A DNA stretch of 43,349 nucleotides from Thiobacillus sp. (GTDB lineage Bacteria; Pseudomonadota; Gammaproteobacteria; Burkholderiales; Thiobacillaceae): positions 1 to 43,349 of the forward strand of contig JAUXVT010000023.1 in assembly GCA_030680405.1 (NCBI GenBank), read 5' to 3'. A program made the translations under genes and the position numbers. Below are positions 41,131 through 43,349 of the stretch, piece by piece; position 1 is the first letter of the stretch, and every line of letters starts with the position of its first letter. A model generated the notes under the pieces. It worked only from the letters and a program-made list of their open reading frames with translations, searched no databases and was not told the origin of the DNA.

Positions 41131-42303
41131 ATGGAAGACCATTACGACCTCGAAACCCTAGCGGTGCGCGCCGGCACGGTGCGCAGCCAGTTCAACGAAC
41201 ACTCGGAGGCGCTATTCCTCACCTCCAGCTTCGTGTTCAGGAGCGCGGCCGAAGCGGCGGCGCGCTTCAAGGGCGAACAGCCCGGCCCGATCTACGCGCG
41301 CTTCACCAACCCCACCGTCAGCATGATGGAAACGCGGCTCGCCGCGCTTGAAGGCGCCGAGCGCTGCGTGGCGTTTGCGTCCGGCATGGCGTCGATCCTG
41401 GCGACCGTGATGGGGCTGATGAAGGCTGGCGAGCACGTCGTCGCGTCGCGCTCGATTTTCGGTTCCACCGTGCAGCTGTTTTCCAACATCCTCGGCCGCT
41501 TCGGCATCGAGACGACCTATGTGTCGCCCACCGACCCGGCGGAATGGCAGGCGGCGGTGAAGCCGAACACCAAGCTGTTCTTCGTCGAGTCGCCGTCCAA
41601 TCCGCTGACCGAAGTGAGCGACATTCGCGCGCTCGCCGATATCGCCCACGAAGCAGGCGCATGGCTCGCGGTCGACAACTGCTTCTGCTCGCCTGCGCTA
41701 CAACAACCGCTGAAACTCGGCGCCGACATCGTGATCCATTCCGCCACCAAATATCTCGACGGCCAGGGCAGGGTGCTCGGCGGCGCGGTGCTCGGCAGCC
41801 AAACGCTGATGGAAGGCGTCTACACTTTCCTGCGCACCGCCGGGCCAACGCTGTCGGCATTCAACGCATGGGTGATCCTGAAAGGCATGGAGACGCTCGC
41901 GCTGCGCATGGAGGCGCATTCGAAAAACGCGCTGGCGCTAGCGCAATGGCTGGAAGCGCAGCCGCAGGTTTCGCGCGTGTGGTATCCCGGCTTGCCGTCG
42001 CACCCGCAGCATCAACTGGCGATGGCGCAGCAAAAAACCGGCGGCGGCATCGTCGCGTTCGAGCTCAAGGGCGGCCAGGCTGCCGCGTGGAAGCTGATCG
42101 ATTCGACGAAAATGCTGTCGATCACCGCCAACCTGGGCGACACCAAGTCCACCATCACCCATCCGGCGACCACCACGCACAGCCGGATGACGGCGGAACA
42201 GCGCGCGGCCGCCGGTATCGGCGACGGCCTCGTGCGCATCGCGGTAGGGCTGGAGTCGGTGGCTGATATTCAGGCCGATCTGGAACGGGGGCTTTCAGCA
42301 TGA
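41131..42303 (+). CDS. metZ: O-succinylhomoserine sulfhydrylase
   Basis: The 390-residue PLP enzyme of the Cys/Met metabolism family makes homocysteine directly from sulfide and O-succinylhomoserine. It begins LETLAVRAGTVRSQFNEHSE then ALFLTSSFVF, and the PLP lysine lies in IVIHSATKYLDGQGRVLGGA. ITANLGDTKSTITHPATTTH is the substrate-carboxylate loop. The match to MetZ rather than MetB or MetC rests on the starting motif and the purF-metZ order, 5 bases apart. Use of sulfide suits a sulfur-metabolising host. Confidence 0.92.
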   Translation: MEDHYDLETLAVRAGTVRSQFNEHSEALFLTSSFVFRSAAEAAARFKGEQPGPIYARFTNPTVSMMETRLAALEGAERCVAFASGMASILATVMGLMKAGEHVVASRSIFGSTVQLFSNILGRFGIETTYVSPTDPAEWQAAVKPNTKLFFVESPSNPLTEVSDIRALADIAHEAGAWLAVDNCFCSPALQQPLKLGADIVIHSATKYLDGQGRVLGGAVLGSQTLMEGVYTFLRTAGPTLSAFNAWVILKGMETLALRMEAHSKNALALAQWLEAQPQVSRVWYPGLPSHPQHQLAMAQQKTGGGIVAFELKGGQAAAWKLIDSTKMLSITANLGDTKSTITHPATTTHSRMTAEQRAAAGIGDGLVRIAVGLESVADIQADLERGLSA

Positions 42304-42953
42304 GACGGTGGATGCTGCTGTGTGTGTTCGCCGTAGGCGCGGCCCACGGCGCCGACATGACGGCGCTACGCTATATGGATGCGGACCCGGGCGATCTCCC
42401 TTACCTGACGCGCATCCTGCTGACGCCGGACTTCATGCGGCTGGACGACGGCAACGACGACGGCGATTTCGTCCTGCTGGACCGGCGCCAGCAGAAGGTC
42501 ATCAACGTGATGCGCGGCAACCAGATGGCGATGGTGTTCAGCGCCGGCACGCTGCCGCCGAGGCCGGTCGGCTGGAAACCCGTTCTCGACGTGCAGGCAG
42601 GCGCGCCCGGCACCCAGCGTTTCAGCCTGACGGTCAAGGGTGTGGTGTGCAGCGAAGGCGTTGCGGCCGCGCGTGCGGCGCCGGATGCGGCGCGCGCAAT
42701 GGCCGAATTGAAATCCATCCTGGCGCCGATGCAGTACCGCGTGTGGCAGGATTCGCCGGCCGAAATCCAGCACGACTGCGATCTGGCGAATCAGGTGTGG
42801 GAGTCGGGCGCCACGCTGAAACTCGGCCTGCCGCTGGAGGAGCGCGAGTTAACCGGGCGCACACGGCAATTCGAAAGCGAATCGACGCAACCGCTGCGGC
42901 CGGAACTGTTTCGGGTGCCGGACGGCATGCCGCTGATTGACGCACCCTCATAA
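42300..42953 (+). CDS. Secreted protein of unknown function
   Basis: The 217-residue protein starts within the metZ stop (ATGA overlap) and has a short signal peptide (RRWMLLCVFAVGAAHGADM). The mature part has TRILLTPDFMRLDDGNDDGD and FVLLDRRQQKVINVMRGNQM, which resemble domains that present a bound cofactor or metal reporter, but I cannot name a family. Two cysteines (GVVCSEG, HDCDLAN) could form a disulfide. It overlaps the convergent lpxH stop by 6 bases. Confidence 0.7.
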   Translation: MRRWMLLCVFAVGAAHGADMTALRYMDADPGDLPYLTRILLTPDFMRLDDGNDDGDFVLLDRRQQKVINVMRGNQMAMVFSAGTLPPRPVGWKPVLDVQAGAPGTQRFSLTVKGVVCSEGVAAARAAPDAARAMAELKSILAPMQYRVWQDSPAEIQHDCDLANQVWESGATLKLGLPLEERELTGRTRQFESESTQPLRPELFRVPDGMPLIDAPS

Positions 42954-43349
42954 ATCCCCGGTTTTGAGCGAGCAGCCGGCGGCATCGCACACCACGTAGC
43001 CCCAGCGGGCGTACCAGTCCGGCAGCACCCAGCGTTCGCACGCGTGGCCGTCGACGGCATGCAGATGCTGCGCCGGCCGGTGGGTGTGCCCATGAATCAG
43101 GCGGCCGACCCGGTGTTCGCGCAGCACGCGCACCACTTCGTCGGCATTCACATCCATGATCTCCGTCGGCTTGGCAGCCTTGGCCGCTTCGCTGCCGGCG
43201 CGCGCCTGGCGCGCGAGGCGGCGGCGCAGCCCGTAGGGCAGTCGCCGCAGCATCGACAGGGTCAGCGGGTGCCGTGCGCGGCGGCGAAAGGTTTGGTAGG
43301 CCGTGTCGTCGGTGCATAGCGTGTCGCCATGCATCAGCAGCGTCGGCAC
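42948..43349 (-). CDS. lpxH: UDP-2,3-diacylglucosamine diphosphatase, C-terminal part
   Basis: Only the last 133 codons are in the window; the 5' part lies to the right. The peptide MHGDTLCTDDTAYQTFRRRA, then RRLARQARAGSEAAKAAKPT and RVGRLIHGHTHRPAQHLHAV, matches the LpxH subfamily of calcineurin-like phosphoesterases. The GHTHRP block supplies metal-binding histidines, and GDTLC is a metal-site loop. LpxH removes UMP from UDP-diacylglucosamine in lipid A synthesis on the inner face of the inner membrane. Confidence 0.92.
   Translation of the reverse strand: MPTLLMHGDTLCTDDTAYQTFRRRARHPLTLSMLRRLPYGLRRRLARQARAGSEAAKAAKPTEIMDVNADEVVRVLREHRVGRLIHGHTHRPAQHLHAVDGHACERWVLPDWYARWGYVVCDAAGCSLKTGDL

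Overview
The window looks like chromosomal DNA of a GC-rich betaproteobacterium, probably a sulfur-oxidising member of the Nitrosomonadales (Thiobacillus / Sulfuricella-like). This rests on the gene order leuC-ecn-leuD-leuB-asd-fimV-truA-trpF-trpB-trpA-accD-folC-dedD-cvpA-purF-metZ, which is typical of that group, and on several DsrE/DsrC-type sulfur-relay relatives. The genus is an inference. I see no tRNA, rRNA, CRISPR array or intact mobile element.

Region 1 (1-11.1 kb) is a loosely packed accessory and stress region. It opens with the first codons of an IS110-family recombinase on the minus strand. Next come a frameshifted membrane protein, secreted small proteins (DUF5329, DUF3617), a one-heme cytochrome-like protein, a NYN/OST-HTH protein, an Hsp20 chaperone with a candidate sigma-32 promoter, YceI, an MFS transporter and a DUF1059 protein. 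An envelope-stress set follows: DUF456, DUF883, YqjE, YqjK, a hemolysin-III family protein and a SYLF lipoprotein-like gene. Four genes here carry single-base frameshifts.

Region 2 (11.1-23.7 kb) holds a ferredoxin-reductase-like flavoprotein and a TetR regulator with a promoter/operator I can place. Two exported DsrE-like proteins follow, then an HDOD protein facing a FlhG-like ATPase plus GGDEF pair. After these come a 164-bp MITE, a stand-alone TrpB2, a membrane protein, a DUF4396 gene behind a CueR-type promoter, a DsrC-like protein paired with a third exported DsrE, a flavin reductase and a dodecin. Gaps of several hundred bases contain gene remnants and short repeats. One remnant is a deleted second copy of the DUF456 gene.

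Region 3 (23.7-43.3 kb) is the compact housekeeping part: an HcaT-like MFS transporter, leucine biosynthesis (leuCDB with a small entericidin gene between leuC and leuD), asd, the polar hub fimV, truA, and a tightly overlapping run trpF-trpB-trpA-accD-folC-dedD-cvpA-purF-metZ. It ends with a secreted protein of unknown function and the 3' part of lpxH on the minus strand. REP-like palindromes sit in the leuD-leuB, leuB-asd and accD-folC gaps.

The most unusual signals are: three exported DsrE paralogs with one invariant cysteine, one paired with a DsrC homolog that lacks the terminal cysteine; the CueR-type promoter in front of a DUF4396 gene that has an ACG in place of its start codon and an in-frame TGA near its end; and the cluster of one-base deletions confined to the accessory half.
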